DNA of 64,000 bases from Legionella rowbothamii (GCF_900639985.1 NZ_CAAAIM010000006.1:1-64000), one strand, 5' to 3'. Positions 16,678-25,384 are shown, numbered from the stretch's first letter. Made by a program: numbers and translations. The notes: generated from the letters alone by a model not told the origin.

Positions 16678-18456
16678 ATGAATAATCCCCCCATCCAACC
16701 ATCATATACTAAAAATGCAACCCAGTATTTACTCGCATATTTTTTAGAATCAGATGACAAATGGAGAGCAAGACTATTACTTGCCGGCTCGATTTTAAGT
16801 ATTTTAACAATATCCGGACTGAGCTTGTGTTTAGGATGGTGGTGTTTTCCCAATATTTATGCCGCGCTTATGGCTAAAGATACAGCTCTCTTATTAACGA
16901 ATTTAGCTTATAGCCTTTTCGTTTCCGGCGGGATGGCTTGCTTTCAATGGTTGGCTTATGATTTTAAAAACAAGTTATCTGTTTCATGGCGTAACTGGCT
17001 CTATAAAAAAACAACCGAGCAATATCTATTGGGAAAAACAAATTACTTGGAGATTTCAAGATCTTATAAAAATATTGATAATCCCGAACAACGTATTCAA
17101 GAAGACATTCATCACGTTGTTGATTCATTCCTTGACCTAACTTTAGGTTTTATTAATAATTTTACGAATCTCATTATTTACACCACCTTGTTGTATTTAG
17201 CTGGCAGCACCCTTTCTTTTACTATGTTAGGGTTAAATATAGTAATCCCTGGCTTTTTAGTGTGGACAGCCTTAGCCGTAGGGATTGGAACATCGCTTGT
17301 TGGTTATTTTATAAATAAACCCTTACACGAATTGACCACGGAAGAAACTATTAGCCAATCTAATTTGAGAACAAATCTGCTCAACATTCGTAATTTTGCG
17401 GAAGAAATAGCTATTGAACGTGGAGAACAATACCATGCAGATCGTCTTGAGAAACAGATGGATGAATTAAGCATTAAAACCACTCAACGATTATCTATCC
17501 AAAATAGAACAGCGACATTTAATATATTTAATGGCAACCTACAAATGCTGGTTCCATTTTTTGCCGCAGCACCTTTATATTTTAACGACTTACTCAGTTT
17601 AGAGGCATTTTATACAGTAGGATTTTATTTTTCCATGATGACCTCTTCTTTAAGCTGGTTCATTGAGTCCTTTGAAAAAATTAATAGATTTCAAACGAGC
17701 CTGGGACGCGTTCTTGGCCTACAAGAAATTTTGGACAAAAATAATACCTCAACTCAGAAAATTATTCGCATTGTAAGTGAGCATGAGCAAGATTTAGTAA
17801 TAAACAATTTAAACCTTAAATTACATAATGAAGATAAATTGCTCGTAAAGGGTCTTAATTTAAGACTCACTCCCGGAGTTAATACCATATTTCAGTCACC
17901 ATCAGGAACAGGAAAAAGTAGCATTTACAAAGCCATAGGAGGTACTTGGCTAGCAGGGGAAGGGGAAATTATTGTTCCCAAGAGTTTGGATGCACTTTAT
18001 TTTTTACCGCAAAGACCTTACATTCCTTCTGATACACTAAGAAACATCCTCTCCTATCCTGATGTACAGTGTAGCTATTCTGATACAGAACTCCTTTCCG
18101 CCTTGGATGCAGTGAATCTGGGAGCCTTTACAGACAAACTGGACCAAAAAATTGAGAATGCATCCTTAGGTGAGCAACAACGAATAGCCTTTGCCCGTAT
18201 ATTCTTAAGGAAACCTGACTGGGTATTCTTAGATGAATCTACAGCATCCTTAGACGAAGACGTAGAAAAACTAGTTTATGACCGTCTTAGAAAGCTTCTA
18301 CCGAACACAACTTTTGAGAGCATCGCGCACCGCTCGACAGTAAAACGCCATCATGACCATACAATATTTTTTAGAGTGAACGATATGAAAGAAGTGCGTG
18401 TGGAAGAACAACATCTATTGGTTGAAGAGGAATCAGAGTTAAGTATCGTCTATTGA
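16678..18456 (+). CDS. YddA/SbmA-like ABC transporter, permease fused to ATPase
   Basis: 592 residues of the ABCD-like family (YddA, BacA-related), which handles vitamin B12, peptides or fatty acyl compounds. Six helices span about 35-370 and include the family's cytoplasmic segment with NIDNPEQRIQEDI. The ATPase domain (about 395-575) has Walker A SPSGTGKSS, the Q loop in FLPQRPYIP, signature LGEQQR, Walker B WVFLDEST and the switch His in IAHRS. The first Gly of Walker A is replaced by Ser. The C-terminus carries an unusual Glu-rich tail (VEEQHLLVEEESELS). The gene stands alone and converges with alaX. Confidence 0.85.
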   Translation: MNNPPIQPSYTKNATQYLLAYFLESDDKWRARLLLAGSILSILTISGLSLCLGWWCFPNIYAALMAKDTALLLTNLAYSLFVSGGMACFQWLAYDFKNKLSVSWRNWLYKKTTEQYLLGKTNYLEISRSYKNIDNPEQRIQEDIHHVVDSFLDLTLGFINNFTNLIIYTTLLYLAGSTLSFTMLGLNIVIPGFLVWTALAVGIGTSLVGYFINKPLHELTTEETISQSNLRTNLLNIRNFAEEIAIERGEQYHADRLEKQMDELSIKTTQRLSIQNRTATFNIFNGNLQMLVPFFAAAPLYFNDLLSLEAFYTVGFYFSMMTSSLSWFIESFEKINRFQTSLGRVLGLQEILDKNNTSTQKIIRIVSEHEQDLVINNLNLKLHNEDKLLVKGLNLRLTPGVNTIFQSPSGTGKSSIYKAIGGTWLAGEGEIIVPKSLDALYFLPQRPYIPSDTLRNILSYPDVQCSYSDTELLSALDAVNLGAFTDKLDQKIENASLGEQQRIAFARIFLRKPDWVFLDESTASLDEDVEKLVYDRLRKLLPNTTFESIAHRSTVKRHHDHTIFFRVNDMKEVRVEEQHLLVEEESELSIVY

Positions 18457-18521
18457 AGTTGTGTTTTAGGAACCTAGTTGACTTATAGAAAACTGAATAG
18501 TGGACAAGAAAAAACTTATGG

Positions 18522-19214
18522 CTAATTGGAGGGGTTTGCGCGACACGAATTAAATTTATGCTTAGCCAAACCCAAATCAGGTTCAATAAGCCTTATCTCA
18601 ATACGCTCTTTCCCACCACCAATATTAGCCCTTTTTAAACTAATAGCCCCAACTTCTTTTGTAGATTTCACATGAGTCCCACCACAAGCAACCCGAGAAA
18701 ACCCCTCTATTTCCCAATAACGCCGTTGATTTGTCACATCGGAAAATCCAGTTTTGATAGGCCGATCATCTTTTATTATTTGATTATAATCAGCCAAGAG
18801 CTCAGGAAAAATAAACGATATGTTTTGGTTAGAAATAAAGTCTATGCGTGCTTTTGATTCAGCAATGTGGGCACCAATTTTTTGCATGGCTAATTTTTTT
18901 GTTACCAACTCAAGCACTAATTCTGCGGCAAAATGCAAACGCATCAATCGATATCGTCGTGGCCAGTCAATCTCCATGCTTACTTCATCACCAACAGCAA
19001 GTTGATGCTCTCTGGGCAGAGTATAATAAATCAAATTCCCCTCTCGTTCAGAGGTCAGAACAGGATAACCATGAATCCAAGCCTTATCACTTTCTTGCCC
19101 ACCTGAAAAAGAAAATGCTATGGTTTCATCTAATAAAATACGCTCATGTTCAACTGCTGCTACCTTGGTTACTAAAGAATGCTGGTACGGGTTTTCCCAA
19201 AAAATTTTTTTCAT
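18522..19214 (-). CDS. alaX: AlaX-type alanyl-tRNA editing protein
   Basis: 230 residues from the ATG at 19214, which has a perfect GGAGGT 8 bases ahead; an in-frame TTG at 19229 lies upstream of that site and is not the start. AlaX proteins free-stand as copies of the AlaRS editing domain and hydrolyse Ser- or Gly-tRNA(Ala). Sequence shows DETIAFSFSGGQESDKA at the N-terminus, RLHFAAELVLELV where the first zinc pair normally reads HxxxH (here HxxxE), and the C-terminal zinc/tRNA motif CGGTHVKSTKEVG. It is divergent from an XRE-cupin regulator with shared operators. Confidence 0.85.
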   Translation of the reverse strand: MKKIFWENPYQHSLVTKVAAVEHERILLDETIAFSFSGGQESDKAWIHGYPVLTSEREGNLIYYTLPREHQLAVGDEVSMEIDWPRRYRLMRLHFAAELVLELVTKKLAMQKIGAHIAESKARIDFISNQNISFIFPELLADYNQIIKDDRPIKTGFSDVTNQRRYWEIEGFSRVACGGTHVKSTKEVGAISLKRANIGGGKERIEIRLIEPDLGLAKHKFNSCRANPSN

Positions 19215-19359
19215 AAGAATTACCTCCAAAGAGAACGCTTTCGATGAGCAAAATCATTCGTCATTTTACCAGCTAAATACTTTTGTTAAGGCTATCAATT
19301 TATTCTTAAATCGCTTTGTTGCCATTAGAAACGCCCTTCTCATCCTACTTCACAAGGTG

Positions 19360-19373
19360 TGCGTTTTAACGCA
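19360..19373. promoter_or_regulatory. operator 1 for the XRE-cupin regulator (proposed)
   Basis: The 14-bp palindrome TGCGTTTTAACGCA fits the same pattern, TGCGYTWWARCGCA, as the site at 19395-19408. It lies in the divergent alaX/regulator intergenic region. Confidence 0.65.
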
Positions 19374-19392
19374 TAATAACTCATGTTAACTC

Positions 19393-19410
19393 TGTGCGCT
19401 ATAGCGCACA
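19393..19410. promoter_or_regulatory. operator 2 for the XRE-cupin regulator (proposed)
   Basis: TGTGCGCTATAGCGCACA is a perfect 18-bp palindrome whose central 14 bp match operator 1; centres are 35 bp apart. It sits just 8 bases before the likely ATG at 19419 and would fall inside the gene if the upstream ATG at 19383 were used. Confidence 0.65.
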
Positions 19411-19418
19411 ATGAATTT

Positions 19419-19976
19419 ATGGAACATTTATACAAACGCATTGCCCTAACTTTAAAAAATTTACGTAAAGCACGTGGCTGGAGCCTTGATAAAGCCGCAG
19501 CAGCTACCGGAGTAAGCAAAGCAATGTTAGGCCAAATAGAACGAGAAGAATCAAGTCCCACCATTGCCACTTTATGGAAAATTGCCAGCGGTTTTCAAAC
19601 CTCATTTTCCTCATTTATTGAGGAACTACAAGCTCACTCTAATGAGCCAGTATATCGAGCAGGAAGAACCAAGCAGCTTCACCCGAGTGATGAAAAAATT
19701 CGGGTCTTGACTCTTTTTTCCTTTGATAGGCAATTAAATTTTGAACTGTTTGTCATTGAGCTACTACCTGGGTGTAAGCATTTATCCCCACCTCATAAGC
19801 ATGGGGTTATTGAGCATATTATCGTTCTAGAGGGCATTATGGATATTCTGATTGATAATTCATGGCAAACCTTACATCAAGGTGAAGGTCTGCGCTTTGA
19901 AGCAAGCAAACCTCATGGATATCGAAATACAACGACAAGTACTGCTCGATTTCACAATATTATTCACTATCCATAA
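19419..19976 (+). CDS. XRE-family regulator with C-terminal cupin sensor
   Basis: 185 residues. An N-terminal helix-turn-helix (about 5-60) has GWSLDKAAAATGVSKAMLGQIEREESSPTIATLWKIA. A cupin domain fills the rest (HLSPPHKHGVIEHIIVLEGIMDILID, then QGEGLRFEASKPHGYRN). This class binds a small ligand in the cupin and usually controls itself and a neighbour. I choose ATG 19419, since the in-frame ATG 19383 would place a palindromic operator within the gene. It is divergent from alaX and converges, one base apart, with a methyltransferase gene. Confidence 0.85.
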   Translation: MEHLYKRIALTLKNLRKARGWSLDKAAAATGVSKAMLGQIEREESSPTIATLWKIASGFQTSFSSFIEELQAHSNEPVYRAGRTKQLHPSDEKIRVLTLFSFDRQLNFELFVIELLPGCKHLSPPHKHGVIEHIIVLEGIMDILIDNSWQTLHQGEGLRFEASKPHGYRNTTTSTARFHNIIHYP

Positions 19977-19977
19977 A

Positions 19978-20586
19978 CTACCCCTCCTGTCGCGCAACCC
20001 AAACAGTAGCCCCCCCACAATGAGGGTCATTTATTTTATGAACTAATACTTTAAATGAAGCAGCATTTAAAAGACATTCATATTCGCTTGTTGATAAAGA
20101 AGCATGATAAAGCTCTTGTCCTCCATTGTTAGCCCATACCTCCCCTTCATCAAGACCTGAAGTAAAAGCAAGTATACCATTAGGCTTAATATGAGCTGCA
20201 AATAATTGAAACATAGCTCGTTGACTTACCGGGTCAAGATGAAAAAAACTATGCCAAGCCAGAATCACATCAAATTGTCTGTTCAGATTTAATTCGCGCA
20301 TGTCAGAAACGAGCCACTCTTCATTAGGAAATCGCTTCCTACATAATTTAATCATCTTTGGGCTACCATCCACGCCTGTAATCTTAAAACCCTTCTCAAT
20401 AAAAAACAGAGCAATGGGCTCTCCAGTGCCACAGCCTAAATCTAAAATTGAAGCCCCAGCAGGAATGGAATTAGTAATTAAATTGAGATATTCAGCTTCT
20501 ATTAAAGTTTTAGTACGGGCCTCATCAAACCAATCAACAATTTTTTCGTAAGCCTTATAAACTTGTTTTTTGTAACGTTTAATCAT
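19978..20586 (-). CDS. class I SAM-dependent methyltransferase
   Basis: 202 residues from ATG 20586, which has AAGGAT directly upstream; a GTG at 20601 overlaps that site. Motif I is ILDLGCGTGEPIALFF, followed by ITGVDGSPKMI and the post-II strand FDVILAWHSFFHL. The fold is clear but the substrate is not. It converges with the XRE-cupin gene with a single base between stops, so antisense interference between the transcripts is likely. Confidence 0.8.
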   Translation of the reverse strand: MIKRYKKQVYKAYEKIVDWFDEARTKTLIEAEYLNLITNSIPAGASILDLGCGTGEPIALFFIEKGFKITGVDGSPKMIKLCRKRFPNEEWLVSDMRELNLNRQFDVILAWHSFFHLDPVSQRAMFQLFAAHIKPNGILAFTSGLDEGEVWANNGGQELYHASLSTSEYECLLNAASFKVLVHKINDPHCGGATVWVARQEG

Positions 20587-20769
20587 AATCCTTTTGCTCA
20601 CACTAAGGTGAATAATATAAAAAATTAGAAGTGAATTAAAAACTCAGCCAAATGCAAATTTTAGTTAATTATACAACACAATTTGAGCTGGTTGATTAAT
20701 TCAAAAAACCTTATAGAATGCATTTTCCAATGAAATTAATTGGTTATGATTTGTTAAAAGGAATTAAAT

Positions 20770-21717
20770 ATGAATTTAAAATCTATTCTTATTGCAGGCT
20801 TACTTTTGGGTACACCACAATTATATGCAGGAAATTTTTACAACATCAGTAATGTTCCTCTAAATATTTGTGCACTGGAGCAAACTGGAAACCCCCTTGA
20901 TCTCGCATTAAGAAATGAAGGCTACTTGGTTGTTTCCCAAGGCAAAAAAGATAGCGAACTGTTGTTTACCCGGTATGGTGCAATGGGTTTAGACCCGAAC
21001 GGATATATTCGCACCTACAATGGTGAATATCTACTTGCAATTAACAAGAAATCAGATCCCAAACATTTAAGTAAGTTAAAAGTTTCTACAAAAAACTTGC
21101 CCCCTAAAGCAACTTCCCAAGTATTCATGAGCATAAATCTTCCGGCTGATGCCCATGAGGGAAGCGGTTATCATAGCTCTAGTATTATCTACGATAGTAT
21201 TTCTGGTAAACATACTTTAGAAATGAATTTTACAAATATCGGCCCTAACACTTGGAGTGCACAGGTAATTGTTGATGATATCAAGTTAAACAAAGGCACA
21301 TTAGTGTTTAAAGGAAATACTGGTAAATTAACTAAACAAGAGGGCCTCGCTCACATTCTATGGCCTGCAGATTATGGCTTAAATGAAATGGGAATTGATC
21401 TTTCTGGAAGTACTCAATTTGTAAGCCCTTTCTCCATACAAACCATATCAAGTAATGGCTATCCTCTAGGATTACTTGCCAATGTAAGCGTTAGTTTGGA
21501 TGGCGGTATCCTGTTGTTATATAACAATGGAGTAACTAAAGAGCTAGAAAACCATATCGCTGTAGCTAAATTTACCAACCCATCCTACTTAGAATCAGTA
21601 ACGGAGCATTTGTATAGAGTAACCGCAAAATCAGGTCCTCCTAGACTCCACTGGACGAATAGCCAATATGCTATTTTAAGTGGTTATCTGGAAGCAGAAC
21701 CCTGCCTGGCAAAATAA
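20770..21717 (+). CDS. Sec-exported protein resembling flagellar hook protein FlgE without its D0 helices
   Basis: 315 residues. A signal peptide (1-20, MNLKSILIAG to QLYA) replaces the usual N-terminal hook helix. The body follows FlgE/FlgF order: NPLDLALRNEGYLVVSQ, LLFTRYGAMGLDPNGYIRTYNGEYLLA, YDSISGKHTLEMNF-NTWSAQVIVDD, FSIQTISSNGYPLGLLANVSVSLDG, YNNGVTKELENHIAVAKFTNPSYLESVTEHLYRVTAKSG, and a short end LSGYLEAEPC. The C-terminal polymerising helix is missing. It therefore should be exported by Sec, not the flagellar machine, and cannot build a normal hook. It stands alone, far from flgAMN. Ribosome site AAGGA. Confidence 0.72.
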   Translation: MNLKSILIAGLLLGTPQLYAGNFYNISNVPLNICALEQTGNPLDLALRNEGYLVVSQGKKDSELLFTRYGAMGLDPNGYIRTYNGEYLLAINKKSDPKHLSKLKVSTKNLPPKATSQVFMSINLPADAHEGSGYHSSSIIYDSISGKHTLEMNFTNIGPNTWSAQVIVDDIKLNKGTLVFKGNTGKLTKQEGLAHILWPADYGLNEMGIDLSGSTQFVSPFSIQTISSNGYPLGLLANVSVSLDGGILLLYNNGVTKELENHIAVAKFTNPSYLESVTEHLYRVTAKSGPPRLHWTNSQYAILSGYLEAEPCLAK

Positions 21718-21731
21718 CGAATTAAAGTTCA

Positions 21732-21751
21732 GGCCTACTTCATCGTAGGCC
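21732..21751 (+). terminator. weak hairpin after the hook-like gene
   Basis: GGCCTAC (21732-21738) pairs with GTAGGCC (21745-21751) around a 6-base loop, 15 bases past the stop. There is no T tract, so termination is uncertain. Confidence 0.4.
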
Positions 21752-21807
21752 AACTCACTTAACTATCACTATTTCAATGATTGGCCCCCTTATTTAAGGA
21801 TACTTCG

Positions 21808-22158
21808 CTAAGTATTAGGTGGTAAAAAACACTTATTAACCGCCCTATTCCATTCCTGGAACTGCTCTAAGTTGGATAAATGTCCTGCATTTGCTAATAC
21901 AATCAATTGACTATTGCTGGCTAAATGCTGCATCTGTTCACTTTGAAGAAGGGAAATAATTCTATTGTGTTCACTGGTGATGATTAAAACAGGTACTGTA
22001 GTATTTGTCAGTAACTCGCGCATTGGACTGCGTAAGGCCATACCCCGCAAAACAGAGGCAAGTGCTGTGGGGTTTTGTGTGCTTAGAATGTGGACGAGAA
22101 TAGCATTAGTTTGCTCTTCCATTATAACTCTATCCCCCAAAGGATAGTAGGATATCAA
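21808..22158 (-). pseudogene. alpha/beta hydrolase, C-terminal remnant
   Basis: 116 residues that align only with the last 40% of an alpha/beta hydrolase: GMALRSPMRELL, the strand VPVLIITSEHN (acid-residue region), and the catalytic His in LANAGHLSNLEQ. The nucleophile elbow GxSxG and everything before it are absent, and there is no ribosome site at the first ATG. The gene upstream (22186-22962) abuts the break. Confidence 0.7.
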
Positions 22159-22185
22159 GTTAAAATCTGGATTTTGTCAAAGAAA

Positions 22186-22962
22186 TTAGTGTGATGGAGG
22201 TACTAAAATATCGATATGATCGGACAAATCAATTTCTTCGGGGATATGTTGATTTGGTTTCCACAATTCTTTTAATAAATTTTTATAAGTATCCGTATAC
22301 TCAATAATACGAGTTCCTTTTTTATTAAATTCACTTTCGGTATAAAAATAATTTTCGTCTTTTTTTTCTTCTATCCACATCCTACAAAGTCGATTCTCGG
22401 TTCTGGATACAGTGCATAAATCGATATAGGTCGTAATGGTTTGAAAACACTTTAAACGACGTTTCAATTCATCACGATAGCTTGCAATTCTTCCCATCAT
22501 ACAAGAATCTATATCCAGGTTTTTCAATTGGAATTTTTTTAATCCTAAATCATTTTTGAGGATATCTGCCAATATTTCGGCATCGTATCCTGCAATTAAT
22601 TGGTTAGGAACATCACCCTGACCGTTAATTAGTATAGAATCGCCGTGATTTACTCGAACTAATAAAAAGTCAATATTTTCTGGGTCATAGAGGTTTATGA
22701 TTGGTTTAGTATAGCCTCTACTATTGGCTTCCACTAAAAGCCGATTAAATTTGTCCGCATCCGGAGCATAGACAAATCTAATTTCTTGTCCAAAAATTTC
22801 AGTCAAAACTGAACCGGCATCTGTTCCTGAAATTACTTCATGCCCAACTTGTTCGATATATTCCTTGCTAGAACAATATAACTCAATTACATGGGTTTTA
22901 TTCGGCGTGAAAAATTTCATATTGGGCATACTGCTTTGTGGACATGCTGAAATATTAACCAT
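22186..22962 (-). CDS. unknown protein, possible clan CD (caspase-like) cysteine peptidase
   Basis: 258 residues, no family recognised with confidence. A beta strand ending in the motif RVNHGDS (His about 106) and a second strand LKNLDIDSCMMGR (Cys about 154) have the strand-His-Gly and strand-Asp-Ser-Cys pattern of clan CD peptidases (caspase, clostripain, MARTX CPD). The 48-residue spacing between His and Cys is typical of them. No signal peptide is seen. The C-terminus is acidic (PEEIDLSDHIDIL). An effector role is possible. The start is unsure, as no good ribosome site is visible. Confidence 0.6.
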   Translation of the reverse strand: MVNISACPQSSMPNMKFFTPNKTHVIELYCSSKEYIEQVGHEVISGTDAGSVLTEIFGQEIRFVYAPDADKFNRLLVEANSRGYTKPIINLYDPENIDFLLVRVNHGDSILINGQGDVPNQLIAGYDAEILADILKNDLGLKKFQLKNLDIDSCMMGRIASYRDELKRRLKCFQTITTYIDLCTVSRTENRLCRMWIEEKKDENYFYTESEFNKKGTRIIEYTDTYKNLLKELWKPNQHIPEEIDLSDHIDILVPPSH

Positions 22963-23065
22963 TTTATCATTAAAAGATGAGGGTTTTATTAAGTTGATTT
23001 CTTTAGAAAACTGCCTCTATAGGGGGAATAGTAGTTAAGCCTGATTTTCATACCGAAATTAGGCA

Positions 23066-24028
23066 CTACCCACTGAGTATCTTACCTAAAGCAGTGTCCT
23101 GAGGATTTCCTTCATAACCATCAGGATCGTTAAATTGCATCTTAATGTACCCATTTCTCTGATAAAATTCTAATGTTTCTGGCGAAGACTCTACATGCAA
23201 ACTTTTGCATCCTTGCTCTTTCAGCCAACGCTCGCAAAAGAGCAAAAATTGATGACCATAATGATGATTCCTTTTAGTTTCATCAATTACAATGACTCGC
23301 ATCGCAACCCTGCCATCAGGCCAAAGCTGCAGATGGGCGTAACCAATGATTTCTGTACCTTGATACAAAACAAAATGCAGATGCGCATCATGCTCAAAAG
23401 TCAAAGTGTAGGGATCAGTAAGGCCCATCCGCTCAAAAAAATAAAGTTGACGAAAATGACAAACGGCACTCCATTCTCGTGGAGTCAATGCCTTTACTAC
23501 CCTCAAGCCCAAACAACCCGTTCTTTTATCAACACCAGAAACAAAGTTCTCTTTACCAAAACAATACGCGCTGATGTCATCAGGATGTAATTGGGCCAAA
23601 TCTTGTTTTAACTGAGCATAAGCATCTCGGTCTTCGGGATGCTCGCGCATCCAATCACGAAATTTCATGTGCCGCTCAATTTCAGAACTCCCCTGTTCAA
23701 AGACATGAACATTGAAAGAAGGCTGGGTATCCCCTTTTTGGAAAAAACGGCGAAAAAGCATCCCAAACTCACCTTTTGCCTCATATCCCAATGCAGCCAT
23801 TAAAGAGTTCATGGCATCAACCTGCGTAATATCCAAAACTACAGGGATCATATCAATAACAGGCTTTGCAGCTAGACCAGGCACGGCTGTAGAGCCAATA
23901 TGGTGAATCTCAATGCAATTAGGCCCTAAGGCCTTTTGGATAGATTGTGCTTCTTGTGTGAATTGTTCTGACCAATGACTATCATAAGGAAGTACTTTAA
24001 TAAGCCGATTTGGGGGTATTTTTGTCAT
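23066..24028 (-). CDS. GrpB-like nucleotidyltransferase fused to GNAT acetyltransferase
   Basis: 320 residues from ATG 24028 (GAGAGA ahead); an ATG at 24046 overlaps that site. Residues 1-165 are a GrpB/UPF0157 domain with HHIGSTAVPGLAAKPVIDM, a nucleotidyltransferase-fold signature. Residues about 185-320 are a GNAT domain with MRVIVIDETKRNHHYGHQFLLFCERWL (acetyl-CoA loop) and the C-terminal HVESSPETLEFYQRNGY. The enzyme's substrate is not evident. The two domains are usually separate proteins. It stands alone. Confidence 0.8.
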   Translation of the reverse strand: MTKIPPNRLIKVLPYDSHWSEQFTQEAQSIQKALGPNCIEIHHIGSTAVPGLAAKPVIDMIPVVLDITQVDAMNSLMAALGYEAKGEFGMLFRRFFQKGDTQPSFNVHVFEQGSSEIERHMKFRDWMREHPEDRDAYAQLKQDLAQLHPDDISAYCFGKENFVSGVDKRTGCLGLRVVKALTPREWSAVCHFRQLYFFERMGLTDPYTLTFEHDAHLHFVLYQGTEIIGYAHLQLWPDGRVAMRVIVIDETKRNHHYGHQFLLFCERWLKEQGCKSLHVESSPETLEFYQRNGYIKMQFNDPDGYEGNPQDTALGKILSG

Positions 24029-24085
24029 AATTCTCTCTCGTCCCATACGCTGTCACCAGTTTCTCGATGATGAGTCACAGCCTAC

Positions 24086-25264
24086 TTAATTCAAACTCAA
24101 TTCCACTACAAAAGCCAACCCTAACTTGGCGAAATTTTCTAAATGCTGCAAACTGATAGTCTCTAATCGATCATTAGACGTATGAACATTATCATTATCA
24201 TCATCTAAGGTGGTAGCTGATGGATAGCACGCTGGAAATCCATTTATATGCCAATTCGCATGATCGCTGCAAGCATAACCGCAATGAGTGAAGGAAACTG
24301 GGATGTTCACATAATGAGTAGTTAGATTAGCTAAGAACTTAGTTAACTTAGAATCCACATAATCATCCAGTAACCAAATCGTATTGTCTTTGGGATTGGC
24401 TCTAAATCCTGCCTGATCAAATTGGAGAACTGCTTTAACAGGCGTTTTTTCATCTAAAAATGATTGCACAACAAAACCAGAGCCAACCAATCCCTGCTCC
24501 TCTGCTGCATAAGCAATGACATAAATAGGATGATCAAAGTTAATTCCTGAAGATAAAAGTATTCTAGATACTTCCAAAATCGCTGCAATTCCGCTGGCAT
24601 CATCATCAGCTCCTGGCATATTGCCTTTTAGCGTATCTATATGCGCGCCAATTACGATTGCACCGCCTGGTTTTTCTTTACCAATAACGGTTACTACTGA
24701 AGGCTGCTTATATTTTTTACCCGTTGCGACCAAATAGCTTTGAACATCGTTGTGTTGATAATATTTTGCCATAGAATCGATTTGGTCTTTAAACCATTGC
24801 GCAGCCAAAACACCTGTTTGAGAGTTTGCGGAACGATTAATGTAGTTCGTAAGATGCTGCATATAGCCCCAAATATTATTCCTTTCAATTCCCTTCAATA
24901 GTGGCCTAACTTGAGCATCATGTCTGATAGGATATTCATCAAACCCCAAGGTGGGGCGTGTACGGGTTAAGTTAATTAATAACTGCTTTTCATTAATCTT
25001 TTGTTGAAACATCGCTTTTTTATACGGTTCAATATTTAAAAAGCCACCACATGCTCGTCGATTCTGGTGTAACACACTAATCAATTGATCGTTCATTTCA
25101 ACTTCAATTAGTATGTATTTATCTGTTCTTGTAATTAAGCTCACTAAATTTTCTAGCTTCTCATACATACAGTTTGTGACAATTAGTTTATCTTTAACGG
25201 ATAATTGATGGGCTCCAAGATTAAAACTTAGGGCCATTAGCAATAGCAAAAAAAATCTTTTCAT
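24086..25264 (-). CDS. secreted M28 zinc aminopeptidase, LapA/LapB-like
   Basis: 392 residues with a Sec signal peptide (1-18, MKRFFLLLLMALSFNLGA). The catalytic domain (about 160-392) shows metal ligands in IGAHIDTLKG, GADDDASG and AEEQGLVGS, a further Asp in LQFDQAGF, and the last His in NVHTSNDRLETI. In L. pneumophila the related aminopeptidases LapA and LapB are type II secreted, consistent with lspC in this window; I cannot tell which paralogue this is. N-terminal 150 residues would be a propeptide-like region. Ribosome site AAGGAT. Confidence 0.85.
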   Translation of the reverse strand: MKRFFLLLLMALSFNLGAHQLSVKDKLIVTNCMYEKLENLVSLITRTDKYILIEVEMNDQLISVLHQNRRACGGFLNIEPYKKAMFQQKINEKQLLINLTRTRPTLGFDEYPIRHDAQVRPLLKGIERNNIWGYMQHLTNYINRSANSQTGVLAAQWFKDQIDSMAKYYQHNDVQSYLVATGKKYKQPSVVTVIGKEKPGGAIVIGAHIDTLKGNMPGADDDASGIAAILEVSRILLSSGINFDHPIYVIAYAAEEQGLVGSGFVVQSFLDEKTPVKAVLQFDQAGFRANPKDNTIWLLDDYVDSKLTKFLANLTTHYVNIPVSFTHCGYACSDHANWHINGFPACYPSATTLDDDNDNVHTSNDRLETISLQHLENFAKLGLAFVVELSLN

Positions 25265-25384
25265 AATTATCCTTAATTCAAAAGCCAGTAGTTTACCTTA
25301 TTTAAAAATAAGTTTTAAAACCATTTGCATTAAATATCATCGTTATTATAATTGGATTCATTTTGACCACACGGTATGCGCTAA

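Noticed and set aside
22186..22962. Truncated N-terminal part of the neighbouring hydrolase
   Set aside because: The sequence has no hydrolase motifs and is complete in itself.
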